Origin: Microbispora hainanensis
GTDB lineage: Bacteria > Actinomycetota > Actinomycetes > Streptosporangiales > Streptosporangiaceae
Assembly: GCF_036186745.1 (NCBI RefSeq)
Contig: NZ_CP108086.1
Location: 248,001 to 312,000, forward strand
Direction of reading: 5' to 3'
DNA length: 64,000 bases
This document shows, piece after piece, positions 25,024 to 33,142 of this stretch. The notes beneath the pieces were generated by a model, which saw nothing but the letters and a program-made list of their open reading frames with translations, made no database searches and was not told the origin of the DNA. Positions within the stretch are counted from its first letter, which is position 1, and each line of letters begins with the position of its first letter. A program made the position numbers and the translations under genes.

Positions 25024-26114
25024 GGCACCCTCTCCTTCACCGCCTCTTCGGGCGGCATGAGCTCCCCGGCCGGCATGAGGCGGCGCACCGCCCGGGCCAC
25101 CTGCTCGCCACCGACCGAGGCCAGGCACGGATGGCCGGGCACGGGGCAGATCCGCGCCCTGCTCCCCCGGCAGGGGGCGTCCTGGTCGCCGAGCACCACC
25201 GTGGGCACGCCGTACGGCGCCCAGCGGGCGGCGGGCACGACCGGCGCGAACAGGCTGACCACGGGCGTGCCGACGGCCGCCGCGAGATGGGCGGGGCCGG
25301 TGTTGGCGGCGACCACCGCCGACGCCCCGGCCAGCACGGCGGCGAGCTCGGCGAACGTGGTCGCCCCGCCCAGATCGATCGCGGAGCCGGCGCCGATCAC
25401 GGACCCAGAGACGAGGGCGGATCCGGAGACGAGCGCGGTCAGCGCCCGCTCGCCGGGGCTGCCGGTGACGACGACCCGCTCGCCCGCGGCCAGCAGCGCC
25501 TCGACCGCCTCCGCCCAGCGCTCGGCGGGCCACGCCCTCGCCGGCGCGGTCGTGCCGGGATGCACCACCACATAACCGGGCGGGCCGGTGAGGTGCTGCA
25601 CATCCGGCAGCGGACCGCGCACGGCGAGCCGCCCGTCGTCGCCCGGCGGGAGGTCGAAGCCGGCGGCGCGGGCGAGGCCGAGCATCCGCTCGGGCTCGGG
25701 GACGTGCACGCTCTCGTCCACGACGTGCCGCACGTCGAGCAGGGAACCGGGATAGTCCTCGCTGATCGCGGCGATCCGCGGCACTCCGGCCAGCCGGAGC
25801 AGCAGGGCCGTGGGCAGCGCCGACTGGTGGAAGGACGTGAAGACGACGGCCACGTCCGGGCCGACCGCACGGACCTGCTCCACCAGGCGGGCCGCGTGCT
25901 CGGAGGTCATCGGCACCGGGTCGGCGTCGATCCACGGGGCCCGCCATTCCAGCACGCGGCCGACGCCGGGCAGCAGTTCGGCCGCGGCCCTGCCGTACGG
26001 ACCGGCGAGCAGCACGACCTCCCGCGCCCCGGCGGCGATCGCGCGCACGGCGGGCCCCGCGAGCAGCACGTCGCCCGCGTTGTCGGGCCGCACCACCAGA
26101 GCGGTCCCGATCAC
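25020..26114 (-). CDS. glycosyltransferase family 9 (second copy)
   Basis: The protein has 364 residues. GT9 features: LVVRPDNAGDVLLAGPAVRAIAA at the start, YVVVHPGTTAPARAWPAERWAEA (near 185) and VAANTGPAHLAAAVGTPVVSLFAP with the T-G-P-x-H motif. It differs enough from the GT9 at 20165 to suggest a distinct linkage rather than a recent duplication. A short in-frame repeat (SALVSGS twice) sits near residue 235. ATGA overlaps link it to genes on both sides. ADP-heptose is the probable donor. Confidence 0.85.
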   Translation of the reverse strand: MIGTALVVRPDNAGDVLLAGPAVRAIAAGAREVVLLAGPYGRAAAELLPGVGRVLEWRAPWIDADPVPMTSEHAARLVEQVRAVGPDVAVVFTSFHQSALPTALLLRLAGVPRIAAISEDYPGSLLDVRHVVDESVHVPEPERMLGLARAAGFDLPPGDDGRLAVRGPLPDVQHLTGPPGYVVVHPGTTAPARAWPAERWAEAVEALLAAGERVVVTGSPGERALTALVSGSALVSGSVIGAGSAIDLGGATTFAELAAVLAGASAVVAANTGPAHLAAAVGTPVVSLFAPVVPAARWAPYGVPTVVLGDQDAPCRGSRARICPVPGHPCLASVGGEQVARAVRRLMPAGELMPPEEAVKERVP

Positions 26115-27118
26115 GAGCGCCTCCCCGTCCGGACCGCGATCTCGCCCCTGATCCGGTGCGCGCAGGCCACCGGAGGGATGACCACGCTGGTCACGGCCAT
26201 GCGCGCGATCTCCTCCGGCGTACGCGGCCCGGGGGCGATGCGCACCCGGGCGAACTCGGCGGTGAGGCCGAGCCAGGCCAGCCCCGCGACGGCGGCCAGG
26301 CGCCTGCGACGCCCCCCGGCGGCGGCGAGCGCGAGCAGGCCCATGCCGGTGGTGAGGGCGTGCCGCCCGAGCCTGCCGCCGTGGCCGCCGATGGCCGCCC
26401 GCCAGCCGGGGCCGTGCAGGTGCCGCATGAGCGCGTCCGACGCGTTGCCGCGCTGGAAACGCACGCTGGACCAGAAGCCGTCGTCACGCACGGGGTGACG
26501 GGTCAGCCGCTCCCCCTTGACCAGGGAGAATCCCGCCCGCTCGACGCGCAGCGCGAGGTCGGCGTCCTCCCGGTAGGCCCCGGGGAAACGCTCGTCGAAG
26601 CCGCCGGCCGCCTCCAGGGCGGTCCTGCGGTAGGCCATGTCGGCGGTGATCCAGTCGGCGCCGGCCAGCCCGGCGGTGTTGCGTTCCGCGTCGGTCGGAC
26701 GACGGCCAGGCGGCAGCGGCACCTCCAGCCGCCCCTGGCTCCCGCCGACGTCCTGGGGCAGGCGGGCGAGGTCCTCCGTCAGCGTGCGGACCCACCCGGG
26801 GCCCGGCACCACGTCGTCGTCCAGGAACACCACCCACGGCGTCGCTGCGGCCCGCCATCCCACGTTGCGCGCGGCGGCCGGGCCCCGCCCGCCCGACCTG
26901 AGCACGCGTACGCGGCCGGGCACCGGCAGCGGCTCCGGGCGATCACCCGGCCGGTCGTCCACGACGACGATCTCGGGGCCGGGGCCGACGGCCGCGAGCG
27001 TGGCGGCCAGGCTCTCACGCCCGATCGTCGGGATCACGACCGTGACGGCCGGTCCCGCCTCTTGGTGCGGCTCCTTGGTGGAAGCCGGGTTCGTCTCCCG
27101 GGTCAGCTCGGTCGTCAT
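26111..27118 (-). CDS. glycosyltransferase family 2
   Basis: The protein has 335 residues from ATG 27118. GT-A core: VTVVIPTIGRESLAATLAAV, EIVVVDDRPGDRPE, AARNVGWRAAATPWVVFLDD with the metal-binding DDD at about residue 118, and the acceptor-side motif FDERFPGAYREDADLALRVE (ED near 206). The C-terminal third has hydrophobic stretches (LTTGMGLLALAAAGG, LAAVAGLAWLGLTAEFA) that may anchor it to the membrane. It belongs to the same operon through ATGA overlaps at both ends. Confidence 0.85.
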   Translation of the reverse strand: MTTELTRETNPASTKEPHQEAGPAVTVVIPTIGRESLAATLAAVGPGPEIVVVDDRPGDRPEPLPVPGRVRVLRSGGRGPAAARNVGWRAAATPWVVFLDDDVVPGPGWVRTLTEDLARLPQDVGGSQGRLEVPLPPGRRPTDAERNTAGLAGADWITADMAYRRTALEAAGGFDERFPGAYREDADLALRVERAGFSLVKGERLTRHPVRDDGFWSSVRFQRGNASDALMRHLHGPGWRAAIGGHGGRLGRHALTTGMGLLALAAAGGRRRRLAAVAGLAWLGLTAEFARVRIAPGPRTPEEIARMAVTSVVIPPVACAHRIRGEIAVRTGRRS

Positions 27119-28755
27119 CCGGCGAACACCGCCCCCCTGCGCACGACGTACGGACCGAGGACGAGCACGTCCACCGGGGCAGAGCCGAAGCACTCCAGCG
27201 CGTCGCGGGGGTCGTCCGCCATCGGGCGGCCGGCCGTGTTGAGGCTCGTGTTGACCACCACGGGCAGCCCGGTGCGCGCCTCGAACTCCTCCAGCAGCCG
27301 GGCCAGCAGCGGGTCTCGGCCGCGCTCGACCGTCTGGATCCGGGCCGTGCCGTCGACGTGCACGACGGCGGGGATGCGGTCGCGCCACTCCGGCCGCACG
27401 TCGTGGACGAACAGCATGTGCGGGCTCGGCACCGGGCCCCTGCCGAAGATCATCGAGGCGCGTTCCGCCAGCACCATCGGGGCGATGGGGCGGAACTGCT
27501 CGCGGCCCTTCACGTCGTTGAGCCGCTCGGTGTTGCGGGGGTTGCCCGGGTGTGCGAGCAGCGATCGGCGGCCGAGCGCGCGCGGGCCATACTCGGCACG
27601 CCCCTGGAACCAGGCGATCACGCGGTCGGCCGCGAGCTCGGCGGCGAGGGTCGCGGCGAGGTCGGCGGGCCGCTCGTACGGCACCCGCGCGACGTCGAGC
27701 CACGCCCCCAGCTCCTCGTCCGTCCAGCTCCGCCCGAGGTCGGCGCCGGGCATCGGCCTGACGGGGTCGCCGCCGGCCTGGGCGAGGTGCAGCGCTCCCC
27801 CGAGCGCGGTGCCCGAGTCGCCCGCGGCGGGCTGCACCCACACCTCCTCGAACGGGCCCTCGGCGAACAGGCGGGTGTTGGCCACGCAGTTGAGCGCCAC
27901 ACCCCCGGCCATCGTGAGACAGCGGTCTCCGGTGCGCTCGTGCAGCCATCTCGCCAGGTCGAGCAGCACTTCTTCGAGCCGGATCTGCACGCTCGCGGCG
28001 AGGTCGGCGTGGTCGGCCGTCCACTTCTCGCCCTTGCCGAGCGCCTTGGCGTACACGCTCCAGTCGATCCGCTCGACCCGGAAGCCGCCGTCGCCCGTGG
28101 CGTAGATGAGGTCGCGCATCTCGCGCAGGAAGCGCGGCTCGCCGTATGAGGCGAGGGCCATCACCTTGTATTCGTCGCTGGAGCGCAGGAAACCGAGGTG
28201 CTGGGTGAGGTCCTCGTACATCAGCCCGAGGGAGTGCGGCAGCGCCTGGCTCGCCAGGACGGTCAGCTCGCCGTCCCGGTAGTGCCCGGCCAGGTGCGAG
28301 ACGGCCTCGCCGCGGCCGTCGCAGACCAGCACCGCCGACTCACGATGGGGCGCGGCCAGCCCGGCCGAAGCCGCGTGCGCGATGTGGTGGGGGACGAACC
28401 GCACCTGGGCGGCGTCGAGACCGGGCAGCGCGTTGGCGAGAAAGGTGGGGGCGCGGCGTGCGTAGGCGGTGCGCAGGTCCTCCCAGTGCCCGTCCTGCCC
28501 CGGTCCGCCGGGCACCACGAGCTCGGGGTCGTAGGAGTAGGCGACGCCGTCGAGGTCCTCGGGCCGCAGACCGGCCTGTTCGAGACACCAGGCGGCGGCC
28601 AGCTCCGGCAGCTCCCAGGCGGAGAACGGCACCGGGCGCTTGCCGTGCTTGCGCCGGCTGAAGCGCTCTTCCTCTGCGGCGGCGATCACCTCGCCATCCA
28701 CGACCAGCGCGGCGGCTGGATCATGGAATATCGCGTTTATCCCCAAGAACCGCAT
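27115..28755 (-). CDS. carbamoyltransferase (NodU/CmcH/TobZ family)
   Basis: The protein has 546 residues from ATG 28755, preceded by AACGGAGGG. N-terminal Kae1-like domain: FLGINAIFHDPAAALVVDG, VPHHIAHAASAGLAAPH, LMYEDLTQHLGF, then GGVALNCVANTRL and GDSGTALGGALHLAQ. C-terminal YrdC-like-partner domain: AEYGPRALGRRSLLAHP and GLPVVVNTSLNTAGRPM. The family moves a carbamoyl group from carbamoyl phosphate, via carbamoyl-AMP, to a hydroxyl of a sugar or antibiotic. As first gene of the nine-gene operon it probably carbamoylates the heptose glycan. Confidence 0.9.
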   Translation of the reverse strand: MRFLGINAIFHDPAAALVVDGEVIAAAEEERFSRRKHGKRPVPFSAWELPELAAAWCLEQAGLRPEDLDGVAYSYDPELVVPGGPGQDGHWEDLRTAYARRAPTFLANALPGLDAAQVRFVPHHIAHAASAGLAAPHRESAVLVCDGRGEAVSHLAGHYRDGELTVLASQALPHSLGLMYEDLTQHLGFLRSSDEYKVMALASYGEPRFLREMRDLIYATGDGGFRVERIDWSVYAKALGKGEKWTADHADLAASVQIRLEEVLLDLARWLHERTGDRCLTMAGGVALNCVANTRLFAEGPFEEVWVQPAAGDSGTALGGALHLAQAGGDPVRPMPGADLGRSWTDEELGAWLDVARVPYERPADLAATLAAELAADRVIAWFQGRAEYGPRALGRRSLLAHPGNPRNTERLNDVKGREQFRPIAPMVLAERASMIFGRGPVPSPHMLFVHDVRPEWRDRIPAVVHVDGTARIQTVERGRDPLLARLLEEFEARTGLPVVVNTSLNTAGRPMADDPRDALECFGSAPVDVLVLGPYVVRRGAVFAG

Positions 28756-28794
28756 CGGTTTCCCTCCGTTGCGCAGTGGGGGTCTGGTTACCGA

Positions 28795-28808
28795 GAGAAG
28801 CGCTCCCA
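28795..28808. promoter_or_regulatory. degenerate LacI-type half-palindrome
   Basis: GAGAAGCGCTCCCA matches 11 of 14 positions of the TGGGAGCGCTCCCA palindrome found exactly at 56676-56689. It lies 40 bp upstream of the carbamoyltransferase start, in the divergent region that also drives gmhB. Confidence 0.25.
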
Positions 28809-28834
28809 AACACTGTTTTGTAGAGAAGTCGACG

Positions 28835-28853
28835 TGAGTGGGTGATGCACTCA
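28835..28853. promoter_or_regulatory. inverted repeat in the glycan divergent promoter
   Basis: TGAGTG (28835-28840) and CACTCA (28848-28853) flank a 7-nt spacer between the carbamoyltransferase (28755) and GmhB (28942) starts; possible operator for the glycan locus. Confidence 0.3.
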
Positions 28854-28941
28854 ACAACTGTCACTCTGCGTAGTTATCGACCGGTGTTTGCCGACCCGTC
28901 CCCCGGGTAGCCAGGCGGGCGATTCGCGCAGGAGGTGGCCC

Positions 28942-29520
28942 GTGTCCCAGCCCGCCCGTCCACCCGCCGCGGTGCTCTTCGACCGTGACGGAACGCTCAT
29001 CCACGACGTTCCTTACAACACCGATCCTGAGCGGGTGGAGCCCGTCGCCGGGGCCCGGGAGGTGCTCGACCGGCTGCGCGCGGAAGGCGTCAAGGTCGGG
29101 ATCGTGACCAACCAGTCGGGAGTCGCCAGGGGCCTGATCGCCCCGGAGGCCCTGCGCGCCGTGAACGACCGGGTGGACGCGCTGCTCGGCCCCTTCGACG
29201 TGTGGGAGATCTGCCCGCACGACGACGGCGACCGCTGCGACTGCCGCAAGCCCGCGCCCGGTCTCGTGCTGCGCGCGGCCCGGCGGCTCGGCGTACGCCC
29301 GGAGGACTGCGTGGTCATCGGCGACATCGGCCGCGACATGGAGGCGGCCCGCGCCGCCGGGGCCCGGGGCGTCCTCGTGCCGACCCCGGTGACGCTGGCG
29401 GAGGAGGTGGCGGCCGCCCCCGAGGTGGCGCCCGACCTCGCGGCGGCCGTCGATCTGCTGCTCGGGGGAGTTCCGCTCACGGCTGAGGATGGTGCGGGCA
29501 TGACCAGGGCAGATGGGTGA
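28942..29520 (+). CDS. gmhB: D-glycero-D-manno-heptose 1,7-bisphosphate phosphatase
   Basis: The protein has 192 residues from GTG 28942, with GGAGG at 28931-28935. It is an HAD phosphatase: the nucleophile motif VLFDRDGTLIHDVPYN, TNQSGVARGL (motif II), a Cys/His zinc-binding loop CPHDDGDRCDCRKPAPG (three Cys and one His, as in GmhB) and VIGDIGRDMEAARAAGA (motif IV). It removes the 7-phosphate-derived group from heptose bisphosphate between the two HldE steps. It is divergent from the operon that carries gmhA and hldE, so the heptose pathway is split over two transcripts. Confidence 0.9.
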   Translation: MSQPARPPAAVLFDRDGTLIHDVPYNTDPERVEPVAGAREVLDRLRAEGVKVGIVTNQSGVARGLIAPEALRAVNDRVDALLGPFDVWEICPHDDGDRCDCRKPAPGLVLRAARRLGVRPEDCVVIGDIGRDMEAARAAGARGVLVPTPVTLAEEVAAAPEVAPDLAAAVDLLLGGVPLTAEDGAGMTRADG

Positions 29521-29578
29521 GGCGCCCGCGGGCGGAGGGCGCGGTGTTCCGGCACGACGACGGACGGGGAGCGACGCG

Positions 29579-30532
29579 ATGAAGATCATGGTCTGGCACG
29601 TCCACGGCTCGTGGACCACCTCTTTCGTGCACGGGCGGCACGACTATCTGGTGCCGCTCACCCCCGATCGAGGTCCCGACGGGCGGGGCCGGGCCGACAC
29701 CTATCCCTGGCCCGGCAGCGTACGCGAGGTGCCGTACGACCGGCTGGCCGGCGAGGACGTCGACGTGGTCGTCTACCAGCGGCCGCACGAGCTGCGCCTG
29801 GCCCGCGAGTGGCTGGGCCGCGACGTGCCGGGCGTCTACGTCGAGCACAACACGCCCGCGGGGGACGTGCCCAAGACCCGTCATGTGCTGGCCGACCGCG
29901 ACGACATCCCGATCGTCCACGTCACCCACTTCAACGACCTGTTCTGGGACTCCGGCCGCGCCCCCACCCACGTGATCGAGCACGGCGTCGTCGATCCCGG
30001 CCACCTCTACACCGGCGAGCTGGCCCGGGCCGGCGTGGTCGTCAACGAGCCGATCAGGCGCTGGCGGGTGGCGGGCACCGATCTGCTGCCCACGTTCGCC
30101 GCGACGGCCCCGCTCGACGTGTTCGGCATGAAGGTCACGAACCTGCCCGCCAAGCTCGGCCTGGCCGGGGAGATGGAGGCGTTCGAGGACCTGCCGCAGG
30201 CCGCCATGCACGCCGAGCTGGCCCGGCGCAGGGTCTACCTGCACCCCTACCGCTGGACCTCGCTCGGCCTGTCGCTCATCGAGGCCATGATGATCGGCAT
30301 GCCGGTCGTCGCGCTCGCCACCACCGAAGCCGTGGAGGCGGTGCCGCCGGAGGCCGGGGTCGTCTCCACCAAACTGCCCACGCTGCTGCGGGCACTCCAC
30401 CGGTTCGCCGCCGAGCCCGAGCTCGCCGTACAGGCGGGCAAGGCCGCCCGCTCGGCCGCCCTGGCCCGCTACAACCTCGACCGCTTCCTCACCGACTGGG
30501 ACCGCCTCCTCGGCGAGCTCGTCCCCGGATGA
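29579..30532 (+). CDS. glycosyltransferase (GT4-like, GT-B)
   Basis: The protein has 317 residues from ATG 29579. N-terminal fold: KIMVWHVHGSWTTSFVHG and DVVVYQRPHELRLAREWLG, then VYVEHNTPAGDVPKTRH. C-terminal domain: LHPYRWTSLGLSLIEAMMIGMPVVALATTEA, which carries the E near the usual GT4 E-x7-E position. The protein is shorter than typical GT4 enzymes and the donor loop is atypical, similar to a clade of glycosyltransferases that accompany heptose loci in actinomycetes. It follows gmhB by 58 nt on the same strand. Confidence 0.75.
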   Translation: MKIMVWHVHGSWTTSFVHGRHDYLVPLTPDRGPDGRGRADTYPWPGSVREVPYDRLAGEDVDVVVYQRPHELRLAREWLGRDVPGVYVEHNTPAGDVPKTRHVLADRDDIPIVHVTHFNDLFWDSGRAPTHVIEHGVVDPGHLYTGELARAGVVVNEPIRRWRVAGTDLLPTFAATAPLDVFGMKVTNLPAKLGLAGEMEAFEDLPQAAMHAELARRRVYLHPYRWTSLGLSLIEAMMIGMPVVALATTEAVEAVPPEAGVVSTKLPTLLRALHRFAAEPELAVQAGKAARSAALARYNLDRFLTDWDRLLGELVPG

Positions 30533-30805
30533 GCCGGCCGTGAGGCACACGCCAACGGAAAACCCGAAATCAAGAAAGCTACAGTCCGTAATATGGTACA
30601 AACGGATATCAATATGTCCATTGAGGCGATCAGTGCTTAAATAGTCGATAGATCGCGGGATTGCCTTCTCCTGCACCATCAGGCGGGACGCGGCCTGAGG
30701 CAACACGATTGCTTGGGCGAGGTGTGCCGAGAGGAGGTCCAGTGGGCGAAACCCCTGGGCACCGCGCGTGACGACGGTCCGGAATTCGCCGAGTCTGGGG
30801 TTTCG
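30533..30805. other. AT-richer intergenic stretch
   Basis: About 273 bp without a recognised gene. Positions 30555-30660 are clearly AT-richer than the surroundings (for instance AATATGGTACAAACGGATAT), which suits a promoter region or a boundary between the glycan locus and the biosynthetic cluster. No repeat end or attachment-like sequence was found. Confidence 0.5.
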
Positions 30806-32287
30806 ATGGAGAACGCGTCGTTTGGGACCGCACTCCGGAATCTACGCAGGGAACGCGGCCTTTCCCTGGCATCGCTGTCGGCGTTGACCCACTACAGCAA
30901 GGGCTACCTGAGCAGGATCGAGACGGGCGAACGCCCGCCCACGCCGCTGGTGGCCAGGCGCTGCGACGAGGTGCTCCGGGCCGAGGGCGCCCTTGCCGGG
31001 CTCGTCCCGGCGCGGCACCGGCAGCCCGGAGGTTTCCTTCGTCCGGCACAGCTTCCGGCGGCCCCCCGCGCCTTCGCCGGCCGCTCGGCCGCGCTCGCCG
31101 AAATCGACGACACGCAGCAGGGCCACCAGGTGGTGATCGTTTCCGGCCCCGCCGGTGTGGGCAAGACGGCGACGGCGCTCCACTGGTCGCATCGCGCCGC
31201 CCACCGGTTCCCGGACGGATGCCTGTTCGTGGACCTGCGCGGCTTCGACCCGACCGGCGTGCCGGCCGAGCCGGCCGACGTGCTCGCCCGGTTCCTCCGT
31301 GATCTCGGGTGCTCCCCCGCGTCCATACCGGCCGGGCTGGAGCCGCGGTCCGTCCTGCTGCGCACCCTTCTGGACGGCAGGCGTACGTTGATCGTCGTGG
31401 ACAACGCGGCCACGTCCGGCCAGGTGCGTCCGCTGATCCCCGGCTCGGCCGGATGCCGGCTGGTGGTGACCAGCCGGAGCCGGCTGTCCGGCCTGGTCGT
31501 CAGGGATGGCGCCGCGCGCGTCGTGCTCGCGCCGCTGCCGGAGCACGAGGCGCTGGACCAGCTCGGCCGCGCCATCGGCGGCCGGCGTGTCGCGGAGGAG
31601 CCCGAGGCCGCGGCGGAGATCGCCAGGAGGTGCGGCTATCTGCCGCTGGCGCTGCGGATCGCGGCGGAACGGGCGCAGGCACGCCCGTCGCTGCGGCTGA
31701 CGACGCTCGCCGCCGAGCTCGCGGCCACCCGCGGGGTGCTGGATCTGCTGGCCACCACGGAAGACGAGGCGACCACCGTGCGATCGGTGCTCTCCTGGTC
31801 CTACCGCGCGCTCGCGCCGGACGCCGCCCGCATGTTCCGGCTGCTCGGCCTGCATCACGGAGGCGATCTCGGTGTTCCGGCGGCCGCCGCGCTGGCCGGG
31901 ACCGGTCACCGGCAGGCGCGGCGGCTGCTCGACGCGCTGGCCGCCGTCCACCTGCTGGAGGAGACCGGCGGTGGCCGCTACCGCTTCCACGACCTGGTCC
32001 GGCTGTACGCCGCCGACTGCGCCGAGGCCGACGAATCGCCCGAGGACCGGTCGGCCGCGGTGCACCGGCTGCTCACGTGGTGTCTGGACGCCGCAGGCCG
32101 GCAGCCGGCGCGTGACGACGCCCCCGGCCGGCTCGACACCGAGGGCGGGAACCCGGCCACGGCGCACGGCGACCCGGACGATCTCGACGAGGCGCTGGAA
32201 CGTTGCGAACAGGCCCTGGCGATCCTGCGCCGCGCCGGCGACCGGGCGTCCGGATGCGCCTGTCTGAACGACTCCGGCGACGTCTGA
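30806..32287 (+). CDS. XRE-HTH / NB-ARC regulator, C-terminally shortened
   Basis: The protein has 493 residues from ATG 30806. An XRE HTH is at residues ~5-60 (FGTALRNLRRERGLSLASLS, HYSKGYLSRIETGER). A STAND/NB-ARC ATPase follows: Walker A SGPAGVGKTATALHWS (near 113), RRTLIVVDNAA (Walker B), VVTSRSRLSGL, CGYLPLALRIAAER (GxP motif) and a winged-helix part ending RFHDLVRLYAADCAE. After residue ~430 the usual long TPR array is missing: a spacer is followed by what looks like one TPR fragment (DEALERCEQALAILRRAGDR) and then the stop. Family members normally run 700-1000 residues, so this copy seems truncated by internal deletion plus early stop. It borders the biosynthetic cluster. Confidence 0.8.
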   Translation: MENASFGTALRNLRRERGLSLASLSALTHYSKGYLSRIETGERPPTPLVARRCDEVLRAEGALAGLVPARHRQPGGFLRPAQLPAAPRAFAGRSAALAEIDDTQQGHQVVIVSGPAGVGKTATALHWSHRAAHRFPDGCLFVDLRGFDPTGVPAEPADVLARFLRDLGCSPASIPAGLEPRSVLLRTLLDGRRTLIVVDNAATSGQVRPLIPGSAGCRLVVTSRSRLSGLVVRDGAARVVLAPLPEHEALDQLGRAIGGRRVAEEPEAAAEIARRCGYLPLALRIAAERAQARPSLRLTTLAAELAATRGVLDLLATTEDEATTVRSVLSWSYRALAPDAARMFRLLGLHHGGDLGVPAAAALAGTGHRQARRLLDALAAVHLLEETGGGRYRFHDLVRLYAADCAEADESPEDRSAAVHRLLTWCLDAAGRQPARDDAPGRLDTEGGNPATAHGDPDDLDEALERCEQALAILRRAGDRASGCACLNDSGDV

Positions 32288-32334
32288 CCCGCGCCGGACG
32301 ATCGCTTGTGCGTCGCCGTCTCCGGCCGGTGTCC

Positions 32335-33102
32335 TCAGGCGTTCCTCCTGGCGAAAAGGCGGGCGCCGAGCGCCAGGCAGCACGCGGCGGTGGCGAGGGC
32401 GACCCCGGCGCCCACCGCGACGGCCGAACTGCCGTAATCGCCGTACAAGGCGCTGCGCATGCCGTCGATGACGTAACGGAACGGAGTGAGCCGGGAGAGG
32501 ATGTCGAGCCATTGGGGCGCGAGCGTCATCGGGAGCAGGACCCCCGACAGGAGCAGCAGCGGGATGGCCGCCGCGTTGAGCAGGGGCGTGAACGACTCCT
32601 CCTGGCGCACGAGCAGGCCGAGCCCGTGAGACAGGGCGGACAGCCCGACCGCGATGGCCGCGACGAAGAGGAACATCAGGAGGAGACCGGCGACGGGGGC
32701 GCGCAGGCCGAACGCGTACGCCACCGCGAGCAGGACCGCCGTCTGTACGAGCAGGACCACCGTGTCCCTCATGACCCGGCCGGCGAGCAGAGCGAACCGG
32801 CTCACCGGAGTGACCCGCATCCGCTCGAACACCCCCGATCGCAGGTCGGCGATGATCGACAGGCCCGCGAACAAGGGGCCGAACAGGCCGAGCTGGATCA
32901 GCAGACCGGGCACGAAGAAGCGCCACGCCGCCCCGGCGGGCAGGCCGTCGACGCCCGCCCCGGCGACCCTGACCAGGAGCGGGCCGAGGAACGCCAGATA
33001 GAGCGCCGGCTGGAACAGCCCGATGATCGGCCACGCCGGGGAGCGCAGCGACAGCCGCATCTGGCGTGTGAAGATCAGCAGGCTCGCAGGGATGAGGGAC
33101 AC
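32335..33102 (-). CDS. ABC-2 type exporter permease (DrrB-like)
   Basis: The protein has 255 residues, starting at GTG 33102 with GGAGGAG before it. Six hydrophobic helices are seen (for instance IIGLFQPALYLAFLGPLLV and VVLLVQTAVLLAVAYAFGL), and the family region LLLLSGVLLPMTLAPQWLDILSRLTPFRYVIDGMR near residue 185 is characteristic of DrrB-type drug-export permeases. It follows the ATPase gene by 40 nt and closes the operon that begins at 41109. It probably exports the cluster's product and gives self-resistance. Confidence 0.9.
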   Translation of the reverse strand: MSLIPASLLIFTRQMRLSLRSPAWPIIGLFQPALYLAFLGPLLVRVAGAGVDGLPAGAAWRFFVPGLLIQLGLFGPLFAGLSIIADLRSGVFERMRVTPVSRFALLAGRVMRDTVVLLVQTAVLLAVAYAFGLRAPVAGLLLMFLFVAAIAVGLSALSHGLGLLVRQEESFTPLLNAAAIPLLLLSGVLLPMTLAPQWLDILSRLTPFRYVIDGMRSALYGDYGSSAVAVGAGVALATAACCLALGARLFARRNA

Positions 33103-33142
33103 GCAAGCTCCTCCACGGTCGGGGACCGCCGCAGCGCCACGG

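Noticed and set aside
19103..30532. Heptose genes as sugar supply for the polyketide
   Set aside because: A transcription boundary, an AT-rich gap and the truncated NB-ARC gene separate the two blocks, no glycosyltransferase of antibiotic type (GT1) is present, and GT9/GT2 enzymes point to a glycan.
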